A stretch of DNA of 46,800 bases. Source: Clostridiales bacterium. Lineage in GTDB: Bacteria > Bacillota > Clostridia > Christensenellales > Aristaeellaceae. The first letter of the stretch is position 1; the number at the start of each line of letters is the position of its first letter. The notes beneath the pieces were generated by a model. That model searched no databases. It was not told the DNA's origin and was given only the letters and a program-made list of their open reading frames with translations. The position numbers and the translations under genes are program-made. Below, piece by piece: positions 22,488 through 31,234 of this stretch. The stretch covers positions 1-46,800 of the forward strand of contig SVGN01000019.1 of the NCBI GenBank assembly GCA_015056315.1, written 5' to 3'.

Positions 22488-23414
22488 CTACTCCGCCGCC
22501 TCCGACAGGAAGGCGGCTGCCTTGTTAATTGCCTCGATAGCTGCCCGGGAAGAGATGGTGGCCCCGGCGATCAGCTCCACATCGTTTTCCCTGATGGGCG
22601 GAGTCATGCCGATGAACTGACGGGTAAAGGCTTCCTCCGCCACCCGTGCACCCAGGCCCACGGTCTCCAGCATGCGCTCGCCGCCAATCTCCAGAGCGGA
22701 GACCCTGTTTTGCTCATCCAGCGTAAGACGCACCAGCACCGGGCCTGCGTAGCCGATCACGCTGGCATTGGCGGTGCGGCCCGCTGCCTCGGTAGCTGCG
22801 CCGGGGTGTGTTGCCTCCGGTGCAGCAGAGGGTGCAGGGCCGGTCGCCCCGGGGGCAGCAGACCGGGCCGGATTGTCTGCCCCTCCGTTCAGCCGGCCTC
22901 TGAGCCACTCCGATGCCTGATTGACCCCTGCCACCACCGCACTGCTGGAGACCGTTGCGCCGGAGATGCCCTCGATCTCCCTGCCCAGCAGAAGAGGCGG
23001 CGTTTTACCTGCAAACTGGTTGGTAAAGGCAGGCTCCTTCACCCGGGAGCCAAGGCCCTCGGTCTCCTTGAAATCGCTGCCGCCGGTGCGGATGCCCCGG
23101 AGGGAAAGATCCGGGTTGGCTCCGGTGATCACCTCAATGGGGCCTGCATAGCCATGCGCCGCCACCGTGACCGCATAGCCCACCGGCTGCCCGGCCTTCT
23201 GCGCTGTGTAGGCAGAGAGCAGCTCATCCCCATCCGTCAAGGGGATCTCCACAAAATCGTCCGCTTCGGGGAACAGCTCCATAAGAGCTCCGTGGGCGCG
23301 CTCCATGTTCTGCCTTGCGATAGGCTCCTCGGTGATGCTGTTGGCAAAAGCCAACAGGCTGCCTGCCACCACCGCAATGATGGTGAGCACCAGCCAGCCC
23401 GCTTTCTTCTTCAT
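22488..23414 (-). CDS. Exported protein with two tandem FMN-binding domains (RnfG/NqrC-like)
   Basis: This protein has 308 residues and starts after AAAGGAGG. A single N-terminal membrane segment (6-25) anchors it outward. Two FMN_bind domains follow: the first (~75-170) with the attachment motif SGATVSS, the second (~215-305) with AGATISS. In this family FMN is joined covalently by a phosphoester to the Thr of S/T-GA-T-S/T. An Ala/Pro/Gly linker (~178-213) separates them. No Rnf or Nqr genes are adjacent, so it is probably an extracellular electron-carrier protein rather than a complex subunit. Its partner reductase is not in the window. Confidence 0.85.
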   Translation of the reverse strand: MKKKAGWLVLTIIAVVAGSLLAFANSITEEPIARQNMERAHGALMELFPEADDFVEIPLTDGDELLSAYTAQKAGQPVGYAVTVAAHGYAGPIEVITGANPDLSLRGIRTGGSDFKETEGLGSRVKEPAFTNQFAGKTPPLLLGREIEGISGATVSSSAVVAGVNQASEWLRGRLNGGADNPARSAAPGATGPAPSAAPEATHPGAATEAAGRTANASVIGYAGPVLVRLTLDEQNRVSALEIGGERMLETVGLGARVAEEAFTRQFIGMTPPIRENDVELIAGATISSRAAIEAINKAAAFLSEAAE

Positions 23415-23582
23415 GCTGAAAACGCCTCCTTTTTTTCTCTATGCTGTGCCGGAACCCCACCCGCTATTCGCCCTTTTTGCGAAACAGCACGACCGTGAGA
23501 CAAATTTTGCGCCGGAAAACGACAGAGTACAAAATACGACCCCCGTATACTTCGTGTATACTTATCACAGGAGGATGCTGCC

Positions 23583-25883
23583 ATGATCTCTGCCCCGCGC
23601 CCGGCTGAAGAAAAACGAACAAAGCTCTTACGCAGCCTGCCGGAGCGGCTGCCTGCGCTCTGCCGGGCGGTATTGCCTGCACTGGCTTCTTTTTTATGCC
23701 TGCTCCTGCTGCCCTTCATCCGCTGGTTCGACATTCCCTCTCCCTTTGCGGCTGCTTTTTTGCCCGCCCGGCGGGAAAAGCCCGATCTTTTTGCGCTGCT
23801 GGGGCTGGCGGGCTCGCTGGCGTTGCGGCTGCTCTGGGGGCTCCCTGCCGACCTTTGGCAGTACATCGGCTGCGCCGGGCTCTGGCTGCTGCTTCGCAAG
23901 TACCGCCCCGCCACAGATATCCAGGCTGCGCTGTATACCCTGCTGGGGCTGCTGCCCCGCCTTTTTGCCGCCTGCCTGACCGGCACCGCCTGGGATGCCA
24001 TCACTGCGGCTGCCGGGCTGCCCATGGGCATGCTCTGCGCTTTTCTGATGCACCACTGCTTTGAGGAATGGCACGAAAGCTATGCCCAGCCCCGGGCCCG
24101 GGAGCGGTTCGGCGTGCAGCTGCTTTTCCTGCTGATGCTCTCCGCGCTGGGGTTCTTCCGTATTGGCAGCGTCAACCTGGGCCAGCTGATGGCCACCGCA
24201 GCCGTATGGATGGCCGCAGCCGTGAACGGCTCCGGCTTCGGGGCGGCGGCAGGGCTGATCTGCGGCTCTGTACTGGTGATGAGCGGCCACGACTACAGGC
24301 TGGTGTTTCCCCTGTGCCTGTGCGGGCTGCTGGGCGGCCTCAGGGGCATCTCCGGCACCCGCTGGCTGGTGCCGCCCCTGTCAGCGCTGGCCTGCCTGCT
24401 CACCGGCTGTCTCACCCCCGCTTACAGGCAGCCCATCCATTGGCTGGCAGGGCTGCTGGGCGGCCTTCTCTGGGCTGTTTTTGCCCGACAGCTCCGGGAG
24501 AAGGCAGAGCTGTACCTGAGCGATGCCCTGCCCGGCAATTCAGCCATGGAAAACGACTTTGTAAGCCAGCGCATCGCCCATATGCGGGATGCGGTGGAGG
24601 AGATCGCCCACGCGTTGCCCCGCCCCGGCGACGATGCCGTAGCCGACAGCGAAGCCCTCGGTTCGCTGCTGTGCGCCGCCTGCACCAACCGGGAGCTGTG
24701 CTGGAGCCGTACCCGCAAAGCCACCGAGGAACTGATGACCCAAAGCATGGAGCTGGCCCGGGAGGGCGCTGCGGTGGCAGAGAGCGGCCTGCCCGCGCTT
24801 GCCCGGCACGGCTGTCTGCGGGCAGAGGCCATTGACCAAACCGCCCAGCAGGCCCTGGTGGCACAAAAAAAGCGCCGCCACCGGCAGCACAAGGCAGAAT
24901 ACGAGCAGACCCTGACCATGACCCATCTGTGCGCCATGGCGGGCACGCTGAGCGAGCTGAGCGCTCTGGCTGCGGGCCGCAGCGCAGGCGACCTGCAGGC
25001 CGCCCATGTGATCTCCCTTGCGCTGGATGAGCTGCGCCTGCCTGCCCGCCTGTGCTACGCCCGCCGGGTGGACGGGCATTTACAGGCCGCACTGGAGATG
25101 ACCTCCCTGCTGCCCGGGCGGCGGGCGGTGGAGGGGCTGATCACCTATCTGGAGGAGCAGGAGGGGCTTTCCCTGTCGGTGACCAGAGTGGAGAAAGGGC
25201 GCATTGAGCTGGAAGAGACCCCTGTCTACACCGCCACCGTAGGCACCGCATCCATCGGGGCGGGGGGCAGCAGCATCAGCGGGGATGCCTGTGTAGCCAA
25301 GCACTGCGACGGCGGACGGATGCTGATGGTGCTCTGCGACGGCATGGGCCACGGTCAGGAGGCCCGTGCCCAGAGCGAAAAGACCCTGGAGCTCCTGCAG
25401 CTGCTTCTGGAGGCGGGCTACAGCCGCCGCCAGGCCATCGTGGCGGTAAACGGCATCATGCTCACCGCCTGCCGGGAGTGCTTTACCACAGTGGATCTCT
25501 GCGATGTGGATCTTTGGACGGGCCGTGTGCTGTGCGAGAAGCTGGGGGCCTGCGCCACCTGGGTGGTGCGGGGCGACCACCTGAAAAAAGTAGAAGCCCC
25601 CTCGCTGCCCCTGGGCATACTGGAGGAGGCCAAGCCATGCCATGTGGAGTACACGCTGCACAGCGGCGATATTCTTCTGTTGATGAGCGACGGCGTAGCC
25701 GATGCCTTCCGGGATGAGGATGATCTGAAGCATGCCATTGGCGAGAGCCTGTACATACAGCCCCAGCGCATGGCGGATGCCCTGCTGCGGGCTGCCCTGA
25801 TGGCTGGCGGCGACTCGCCCCGGGATGATATGACCGTGATGGTGCTGCTGCTGATCAACCGTCAGCATGCACCCCGAGAATGA
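23583..25883 (+). CDS. spoIIE: Stage II sporulation protein E, PP2C-type phosphatase
   Basis: SpoIIE dephosphorylates the anti-anti-sigma factor SpoIIAA at the asymmetric septum and so frees sigma-F in the forespore. This 766-residue protein has the full layout: about ten membrane helices (~20-300), a central regulatory and FtsZ-interaction region (~310-560) and a C-terminal PP2C domain with metal ligands in LCDGMGHG (~585), SDGVADAF (~700) and DSPRDDMTV near the end. AGGAGG precedes the ATG. The upstream 60 nt hold a GTATAC-TTCGT-GTATAC dyad. In relatives it is controlled by phosphorylated Spo0A; no clean 0A box is seen here. Its last 29 nt overlap the convergent XRE gene. Confidence 0.93.
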   Translation: MISAPRPAEEKRTKLLRSLPERLPALCRAVLPALASFLCLLLLPFIRWFDIPSPFAAAFLPARREKPDLFALLGLAGSLALRLLWGLPADLWQYIGCAGLWLLLRKYRPATDIQAALYTLLGLLPRLFAACLTGTAWDAITAAAGLPMGMLCAFLMHHCFEEWHESYAQPRARERFGVQLLFLLMLSALGFFRIGSVNLGQLMATAAVWMAAAVNGSGFGAAAGLICGSVLVMSGHDYRLVFPLCLCGLLGGLRGISGTRWLVPPLSALACLLTGCLTPAYRQPIHWLAGLLGGLLWAVFARQLREKAELYLSDALPGNSAMENDFVSQRIAHMRDAVEEIAHALPRPGDDAVADSEALGSLLCAACTNRELCWSRTRKATEELMTQSMELAREGAAVAESGLPALARHGCLRAEAIDQTAQQALVAQKKRRHRQHKAEYEQTLTMTHLCAMAGTLSELSALAAGRSAGDLQAAHVISLALDELRLPARLCYARRVDGHLQAALEMTSLLPGRRAVEGLITYLEEQEGLSLSVTRVEKGRIELEETPVYTATVGTASIGAGGSSISGDACVAKHCDGGRMLMVLCDGMGHGQEARAQSEKTLELLQLLLEAGYSRRQAIVAVNGIMLTACRECFTTVDLCDVDLWTGRVLCEKLGACATWVVRGDHLKKVEAPSLPLGILEEAKPCHVEYTLHSGDILLLMSDGVADAFRDEDDLKHAIGESLYIQPQRMADALLRAALMAGGDSPRDDMTVMVLLLINRQHAPRE

Positions 25884-26169
25884 TCCCAGCCAGCTCCTGC
25901 GCTTCGGTGAGCTTATCCACCAGCAGCCTGGCCTGGCTGAGGGTAGCGGTGCGGCTGGGCTGTTTTTCGGGGAAGATGAGCACATCCAGAGACACATCCA
26001 GCTCCCGGCTGATGGCCACCACCGTCTCCAGGCTGGCACGGCGGCTGCCCCGCTCGATATGCCCCACATGGGCAGCAGACAGCCCCAGGCACTCAGCCAG
26101 CTGCGCCTGGCTGTAGCCCTTCTGCCTTCTGAAATAGCGGATCTGTGCGCCCAGGTAGGGATAATCCAT
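25855..26169 (-). CDS. XRE-family transcriptional regulator
   Basis: This protein has 104 residues. The N-terminal ~65 residues are a Cro/CI helix-turn-helix (IRYFRRQKGYSQAQLAECLG, LSAAHVGHIERGSRRASLET), and the C-terminus is a short helix rich in Leu and Ala that may allow dimerisation. An AGGAAAGGAAG stretch precedes the ATG. It is divergent from another XRE gene across 93 nt and converges on spoIIE with 29 nt of overlap. The target is probably the shared intergenic region. Confidence 0.88.
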   Translation of the reverse strand: MDYPYLGAQIRYFRRQKGYSQAQLAECLGLSAAHVGHIERGSRRASLETVVAISRELDVSLDVLIFPEKQPSRTATLSQARLLVDKLTEAQELAGIILGVHADG

Positions 26170-26190
26170 CCTTTTTCTTCCTTTCCTTTT

Positions 26191-26231
26191 TTGTTCATAA
26201 TAGTACCATTTGTCCTATCCGTCAAGAACAA
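26191..26231 (-). promoter_or_regulatory. Promoter and operator dyad between the two XRE genes
   Basis: The minus-strand promoter has -35 TTGACG (26225-26220), a 17-nt spacer and -10 TATTAT (26202-26197). It is bracketed by TTGTTC (26191-26196) and GAACAA (26226-26231), an inverted repeat that would let a bound XRE dimer block the promoter. Confidence 0.65.
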
Positions 26232-26262
26232 ATATGCCATCATTTATGATGGAGGGATGTTC

Positions 26263-26487
26263 ATGAGCCACCTGCGCACCATACGGCGGCAACGGCATTT
26301 TACACAGGTTGCCGTCTATGTAGCCACAGGGATCGACCAAAGCCTGCTTTCCAAATACGAGCGCGGCCTGCGGGTACCCTCGACCAGAGACCTGATGCTG
26401 CTGGCAGAGCTGTACCAGACCAGCGTGGACTACCTTTTGGAGCGCACCGATGTGGTGGAGCCTTACCCTTCCAAAGGGTGCAGATAG
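26263..26487 (+). CDS. Small XRE-family regulator
   Basis: This protein has 74 residues; the ATG at 26263 has GGAGGG (26251-26256) 6 nt upstream, whereas an earlier ATG at 26257 touches the SD. It is nearly all helix-turn-helix (LRTIRRQRHFTQVAVYVATG, DQSLLSKYERGLRVPSTRDL) with a YLLERTDV end typical of short SOS-type XRE repressors. It is divergent from the other XRE gene. Confidence 0.85.
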   Translation: MSHLRTIRRQRHFTQVAVYVATGIDQSLLSKYERGLRVPSTRDLMLLAELYQTSVDYLLERTDVVEPYPSKGCR

Positions 26488-26550
26488 CAGCATGCCGGTG
26501 CTATGGCTTTGAACGCATAAACGCATCGAACGCAAAAACCATGAAGCAGC

Positions 26551-26586
26551 AAAATAGCCCCCGCCCATCCGGGCGGGGGCTATTTT
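26551..26586. terminator. Bidirectional terminator
   Basis: AAAATAGCCCCCGCCC and GGGCGGGGGCTATTTT form a perfect 16-bp stem with an ATCC loop. A and T ends serve both the XRE gene (plus) and the SdrD-B-repeat gene (minus). Confidence 0.95.
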
Positions 26587-26607
26587 AGATTACCGCTCCT
26601 GCAAGGA

Positions 26608-29600
26608 TCAATCCTGCATAGAGCTGTACTGGGCATTCCACTGAGACCAATCCCTGCCGGGGGCCTCGGGCAGGTCAGGCAGGCTTGCGCCGGGCAGGAG
26701 CACATAGCCCAGATCGAAATCGTTGGTCACGCTGCCGCTCTCCACCGTGAAGCTGTCGCTCTGTGCGTTGCTGCCATCGCCGCTGACAAGGCAGCTGGAG
26801 ATGATGCGCAGCTCGGGCACCGGCGTAGTGATGGTAAGCGCATCGTAGGCGCTGGCTACGAGGGTGTAGCTGCCGGGGTACACATGGGCGAACTGGTAGT
26901 AGCCGTACAGGTCGGTCTCGGTCTCGTAGACCACCTGATCGTTCTGCCAAAGCTGCACCTTGATGCCGGGCAGGCGGCGCTCGCTGCCGTCCAGCAGGCC
27001 GTTGGCGTTCTCATCCAGCCAGGCCAGGTCGCCAACCTTGGCGGTGCGGATGTACAGGATGTTTTCCTCCAGGCGGTGCTTGGCCATCTCCAGCGTGATG
27101 ACGCAGCTTTCGCCCTCATCCGTCTGAATGATGCTGGCACCCTCCGGGTAGTTGGGATCCTCCGGACGCACAAAGATGGCATTCTCGGCACGCTCCGCCC
27201 GGATGCGGTAATCGCCGGGCCAGAGGCCGTCGAAACGGTACGCGCCGTTCTCATCGCTGGTAGTGGTGGCCAGGGTCTCGCCGGTGGCATCATCGATCAG
27301 GGAAAGGGCCACGCCCGCTACGGGCTGCTGCCCTTCCTCATCGTTCAAAAGCAGGGTGCCGCCGATGCTGGTGCGGCTCACCAGGGCTGTGGCCAGGGCA
27401 TCCAGCTTCTGGCCCTCCGCAACGGTGATGCCGGTCTGCTCCATCAGGGTGCCGTTCAGGCGGAAGGTAGAGCCGGTCACCCGGGCGGGCTCGGATTGCT
27501 CAGGCAGCTCGAAGCGCACGGTATAGGTGCCGGGGCGCACGCTGCCAAAGAGGAAGCCATCCTCGTCGGTGGTCACGTTGAGGCTTTCGCCGGTCTCTTC
27601 GTTGTACAGCTCCACCACGAGGCCGGTGAGCATGCTTTCGCCATCCTCCAGCTTGCCGTTGTTGCTCTCATCCAGACGGATGGCACCGGCGATGGAGGCA
27701 GGCTCAACAGCACCGATGAGCACCTGCCCGCGGCTCACCAGCTGGCTCCAGGGGCAGGCCACCGTCTGCTGTGCCAAAGGCTGCAGCACCAACGTGCCTG
27801 CGTTGGCGCTGGAGATATAGCCCTTCGGCATGGTCAGGGTGAGCTGATACTCGCCGGGGCGCAGGTCGGTCAGGCTGAAGGAGCCATCCTTCCCCGAGGT
27901 GGCTTCAACGGGCTCGCTGCTGCCGGTCAGGGCGATCTTGACGCCCTTGAGGGCCTTCTCGCCCTCCTCCTGTACACCGCTGGCGTTGCTGTCGCAGAAG
28001 GCAACGCCCTCAAAGCTGCCAAGGGTGACGCAGCCCACCAGGGGGTAGGTAACATCCTCTCCCATGGCTACGGCAAAGGAGGCGGTCTCGGTCTCGCTGC
28101 CATTGTGGGCAAGGGTGTTGCCGCCCTCGGCCACATGGGCGATCTCGGTATGCTCCGGCAGCAGGAAGGTAAGGGTGTAGTCGCCGGGCATCACGCCATC
28201 GAACAGATAGGAGCCATCCTCACCCACGGTGCGGAGCAGGTCGATCTCCCCGTCGGCAGAGAGCAGGCGCACCTGCACGGTGGTCAGGCCGGTCTCGCCA
28301 TCCTCCCGGAGGCCGTTGTCGTTCAGGTCGTGGAACACGGTGCCGCTGACGGTGCCCGCAGGCAGCATACCGGCGTTCACGCCCGTCAGCTGCTGGGCCA
28401 TGGTGATCTCGATGGGGTCGGAAATACCGTAGCCATCGATCAATTCGCGAATGTAGCTGCCGCCCTCCTCGGCGGGGCGCAGGCGGGTAAAGCCGTTGTT
28501 GCGGGTGCGCTTCACCTTGAGGGTGTAGCTGCCGGGCATGATGCCCTCCAGCGTGTAAGCGCCTTTGGCAACGCTGGTATCCTTGGCGACGATGTTGCCC
28601 GCCGCATCCACCAGCTGCACCTGCACGCCGGAGAAGGTACGCTCGCCATCATCCAGAACGCCGTTGTAGTCGGCATCCTCAAAGATGGTGCCCTCCACCT
28701 TTGCGCCCATGGCAACGCCCACCAGGGCGGTCACCTCATCGCCGCTGTGCACGGTAAGCGGCTCGATGGTGCCATCCCGGCGGCTGCGGGTGCCGGTGAA
28801 CTGATTGGGCTGATCGCCGTTTTCCACCGGCAGACAGGTGAAGCGGCTGCCATCGTTGGGCAGAAGGGCGCGCAGGCGGTAATCGCTGCTGCGCAGGGCG
28901 GCGATGGTAAAGGTGCCGTCCTCGCCGGTAACGGCCTTGCCCATTACATCGTTGCTGGAGATCTTGATGGCCTCCATGGTAACGCCGGGGTAGCCGGGCT
29001 CGTCCTCATCCCAGAGGCCGTCGTAGTCGATATCGTAGAAGGCTGCACCGCTGATGGTGCCGTTCTGGATCACACCCACGTTCTTATCGGTCTGGCGTTT
29101 CTTGGGGCTTACGGCATATTCGCGCTCCAGCGTTTCACCGGTGAAGACGCTGCGCAGATCGCCGCCCTCCTTTGTATAGCGGGCATACATCATGCCCTCG
29201 GGCAGGGTGGCGGTAAAGATGTAGGTATCGGTGGGCAGCAGATCGAAGAAATAAGAGCCGTCCTCGTTGCTGGTAAGCTCGTAGATGCCGCCGGTCTTCT
29301 TGCCCTCCAGCTTCAGGGCCACACCGCCCACGCCGGGGTCGGTCTCGTCCATGATGCCGTTGTTGTCCGCATCCTCAAAGACACGGCCGGTAAAGGTGCC
29401 CACCTGGCGTACGCCTGCGTTGAGGGAGGCAGTCTCCCCTGCCGCAAAGGTGAACGCCTGGCTCACCACGGTGCGGGAGCCGTTATCGCCAACGATGCTC
29501 TCGCCCTTTTCGAAGTTTTCGCCCATGGTGCAGAAGCCGTAGCCCTCGGGCACGGTAAAGCGCAGGCTGTAGGTGCCGGGCTTCAGGCTGGTAAAGGTGA

Positions 29601-30174
29601 GCTTTTTCTTCTTGGGGGTCTCGCCGGAGGCGACCACATTCTCGCCCTCCAGTACCTCAACGGTAACGCCCATGACGCCTTCGTCGTACTTGCTCACTTT
29701 GCCGTCGCCGTTGCGGTCTTCAAACACCAGCACCTCCAGCATAGCGGCCTGGCCCAGGCTCACATCGGCGGTAAAGCGTTCTTCGCCGGTAACGGTAAAG
29801 GCCTCGCTCTGCTGGTCGGCGCTGCCTGCCACGGGGTTGGCGGTCCGGCCCACGGCCAAAACCGCATAGCCCTCCGCCGTGGTGGAGGAGCGCACGCAGT
29901 ACACGCCGCTTTCAAGGCCGGTAAAGGCATAGCGGCCGTATTCGTCGGTCTCGGCGGCAGAGAGCTCCTGCCACTCTTCCCCCGCCTGCAGATACAGGCG
30001 CACGGGCAAGCCGGTCATCAGCTGCTCGCCCTCGTCGCAGATCAGATCCTGATCCAGATCCACATAAGCGCAGCCGGAGATCTCTGCCCCGCCCCCGGCA
30101 AATGCCACAGGCATCAGCAAAAAGGCGCAAAGCGCCAGCATGATCGAAAGAATATGTTTTGCGGTACGGTTCAT
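26608..30174 (-). CDS. Giant secreted protein made of SdrD B-like (prealbumin-fold) repeats
   Basis: This protein has 1188 residues and starts after GGAGGT. A signal peptide (~1-26, ending AFA) is followed by about ten B-like domains of ~110 residues. Each opens with the pattern GxxFxDxxxNGxxDxxE, e.g. GRVFEDADNNGIMDETDPG, GTIFEDADYNGVLDDGER and GTVFHDLNDNGLREDGE, and continues with a D/E-DGSYxFxxLxPGxYxL strand. The Asp/Asn-rich loops suggest calcium binding and a rod-like stalk. The second-last unit has lost its calcium loop (LLLNDEEGQ). No LPXTG motif or C-terminal membrane span exists; the chain ends WNAQYSSMQD. It is an adhesin or stalk by inference. Confidence 0.88.
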   Translation of the reverse strand: MNRTAKHILSIMLALCAFLLMPVAFAGGGAEISGCAYVDLDQDLICDEGEQLMTGLPVRLYLQAGEEWQELSAAETDEYGRYAFTGLESGVYCVRSSTTAEGYAVLAVGRTANPVAGSADQQSEAFTVTGEERFTADVSLGQAAMLEVLVFEDRNGDGKVSKYDEGVMGVTVEVLEGENVVASGETPKKKKLTFTSLKPGTYSLRFTVPEGYGFCTMGENFEKGESIVGDNGSRTVVSQAFTFAAGETASLNAGVRQVGTFTGRVFEDADNNGIMDETDPGVGGVALKLEGKKTGGIYELTSNEDGSYFFDLLPTDTYIFTATLPEGMMYARYTKEGGDLRSVFTGETLEREYAVSPKKRQTDKNVGVIQNGTISGAAFYDIDYDGLWDEDEPGYPGVTMEAIKISSNDVMGKAVTGEDGTFTIAALRSSDYRLRALLPNDGSRFTCLPVENGDQPNQFTGTRSRRDGTIEPLTVHSGDEVTALVGVAMGAKVEGTIFEDADYNGVLDDGERTFSGVQVQLVDAAGNIVAKDTSVAKGAYTLEGIMPGSYTLKVKRTRNNGFTRLRPAEEGGSYIRELIDGYGISDPIEITMAQQLTGVNAGMLPAGTVSGTVFHDLNDNGLREDGETGLTTVQVRLLSADGEIDLLRTVGEDGSYLFDGVMPGDYTLTFLLPEHTEIAHVAEGGNTLAHNGSETETASFAVAMGEDVTYPLVGCVTLGSFEGVAFCDSNASGVQEEGEKALKGVKIALTGSSEPVEATSGKDGSFSLTDLRPGEYQLTLTMPKGYISSANAGTLVLQPLAQQTVACPWSQLVSRGQVLIGAVEPASIAGAIRLDESNNGKLEDGESMLTGLVVELYNEETGESLNVTTDEDGFLFGSVRPGTYTVRFELPEQSEPARVTGSTFRLNGTLMEQTGITVAEGQKLDALATALVSRTSIGGTLLLNDEEGQQPVAGVALSLIDDATGETLATTTSDENGAYRFDGLWPGDYRIRAERAENAIFVRPEDPNYPEGASIIQTDEGESCVITLEMAKHRLEENILYIRTAKVGDLAWLDENANGLLDGSERRLPGIKVQLWQNDQVVYETETDLYGYYQFAHVYPGSYTLVASAYDALTITTPVPELRIISSCLVSGDGSNAQSDSFTVESGSVTNDFDLGYVLLPGASLPDLPEAPGRDWSQWNAQYSSMQD

Positions 30175-30217
30175 CCGCTCTCTACCTCCGCTGTTTCAAA
30201 ACTGGTCAACCTCTTCC

Positions 30218-30246
30218 ATACTAATGCATAGCGAGGGCTTTGTCAA
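30218..30246 (-). promoter_or_regulatory. Promoter of the SdrD B-repeat gene
   Basis: On the minus strand: -35 TTGACA (30246-30241), a 17-nt spacer and -10 TAGTAT (30223-30218), 43 nt upstream of the start codon. Confidence 0.8.
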
Positions 30247-30338
30247 TAAAACGAAGGGGAATGTAACAGGTTGTACAGGCAGCCCGAAGGAGGCTCTGCG
30301 ACCCGTGCCCGAACGAAACGCCAAAAGCGCCCGAAAGC

Positions 30339-30382
30339 AGCACGAACCCCCGGCTCCGCAACGGATGCCGGGGGTTCGTGCT
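30339..30382. terminator. Hairpin terminator downstream of the sugar permease genes
   Basis: AGCACGAACCCCCGGC pairs perfectly with GCCGGGGGTTCGTGCT (16 bp, 12-nt loop). The clearest T-run (TTTTCTG) is on the plus side, but its position just after the minus-strand permease stop makes it that operon's terminator. Confidence 0.75.
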
Positions 30383-30391
30383 TTTCTGCCG

Positions 30392-31234
30392 TCAGCCTTT
30401 GACTGCACCGGCCATCACGCCGGATACGATATACTTCTGGCAGGTAAGGTAGAACACCACAATGGGTACGATAGACATCATGATCAGCGCCATCACGGCA
30501 CCCAGATCCACATGGCCGTAACTGCCCTGCAGGTACTGGATATGGATCGGGATGGTGCGGAATTCGGTGCGGTCCAGTACCAGATAGGGCAGCAGGTAGT
30601 CGTTCCACACCCACATGATCTCCAGCACACCGACGGAGATGAAGATGGGCTTGAGCATGGGGAAAACCACCTCAAAGAAGGTGCGCAGCGGGCCGCAGCC
30701 ATCGATGGCGGCGGCTTCTTCGATGGCAAGAGGCATGCCCTTTACAAAGCCCACGAACATGAACACCGCCAGACCCGCGCCAAAGCCCAGATAGATGACG
30801 GGGATGGTCCACGGGGTGTTGAGGCCGGTCACGTTGGCTGTCTTGGCCAGCGTGAACATGACCATCTGGAAGGGCACGATCATGGAGAACACACACAGGT
30901 AGTACACGATGCGGGAGAAGATATCATCCACGCGGGAGATGTACCAGGCTGCCATGGCTGTACACACCAGAATGAGCGCTGCCGACAGGATGGTGATGAT
31001 GAAGCTGTAGGCAACCGACTTGAGGAAGGGGTACTCGCCCACCGTCATGCCGGTCTTGTAGTTTTCCCAGCCCATGAAGGTATCCGCATTGGGGAGCGCA
31101 AAGGTATCGGTGTTGATGGCACCGTTCTCCTTAAAGGAGTTGTAGCCCACCACCACAATGGGCAGCATGTACACGATGCAGACCACCACGAACACCCAGC
31201 TGAGGATGGTCTTTCCATAATGGCGGCGTTTCAT
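30392..31234 (-). CDS. Sugar ABC transporter permease, MalG/UgpE type
   Basis: This protein has 280 residues and six predicted helices, with the coupling motif EEAAAIDGCGPLRTFFEVVFPMLKP (split at ~residues 188-212), the EAA loop that docks the ATPase. It is the inner-membrane half-channel of a CUT1-type importer for oligosaccharides or polyols. Its ATG overlaps the stop of the partner permease by one base (TAATG). No ATPase gene is in the operon, so a shared MsmK-like ATPase elsewhere is expected. Confidence 0.92.
   Translation of the reverse strand: MKRRHYGKTILSWVFVVVCIVYMLPIVVVGYNSFKENGAINTDTFALPNADTFMGWENYKTGMTVGEYPFLKSVAYSFIITILSAALILVCTAMAAWYISRVDDIFSRIVYYLCVFSMIVPFQMVMFTLAKTANVTGLNTPWTIPVIYLGFGAGLAVFMFVGFVKGMPLAIEEAAAIDGCGPLRTFFEVVFPMLKPIFISVGVLEIMWVWNDYLLPYLVLDRTEFRTIPIHIQYLQGSYGHVDLGAVMALIMMSIVPIVVFYLTCQKYIVSGVMAGAVKG

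Noticed and set aside
26884..30231. 1115-codon open frame on the plus strand opposite the SdrD B-repeat gene
   Set aside because: It is the antisense shadow of a highly codon-biased gene: it is rich in Ala/Gly/His/Val, has no domain, no SD site and no promoter.
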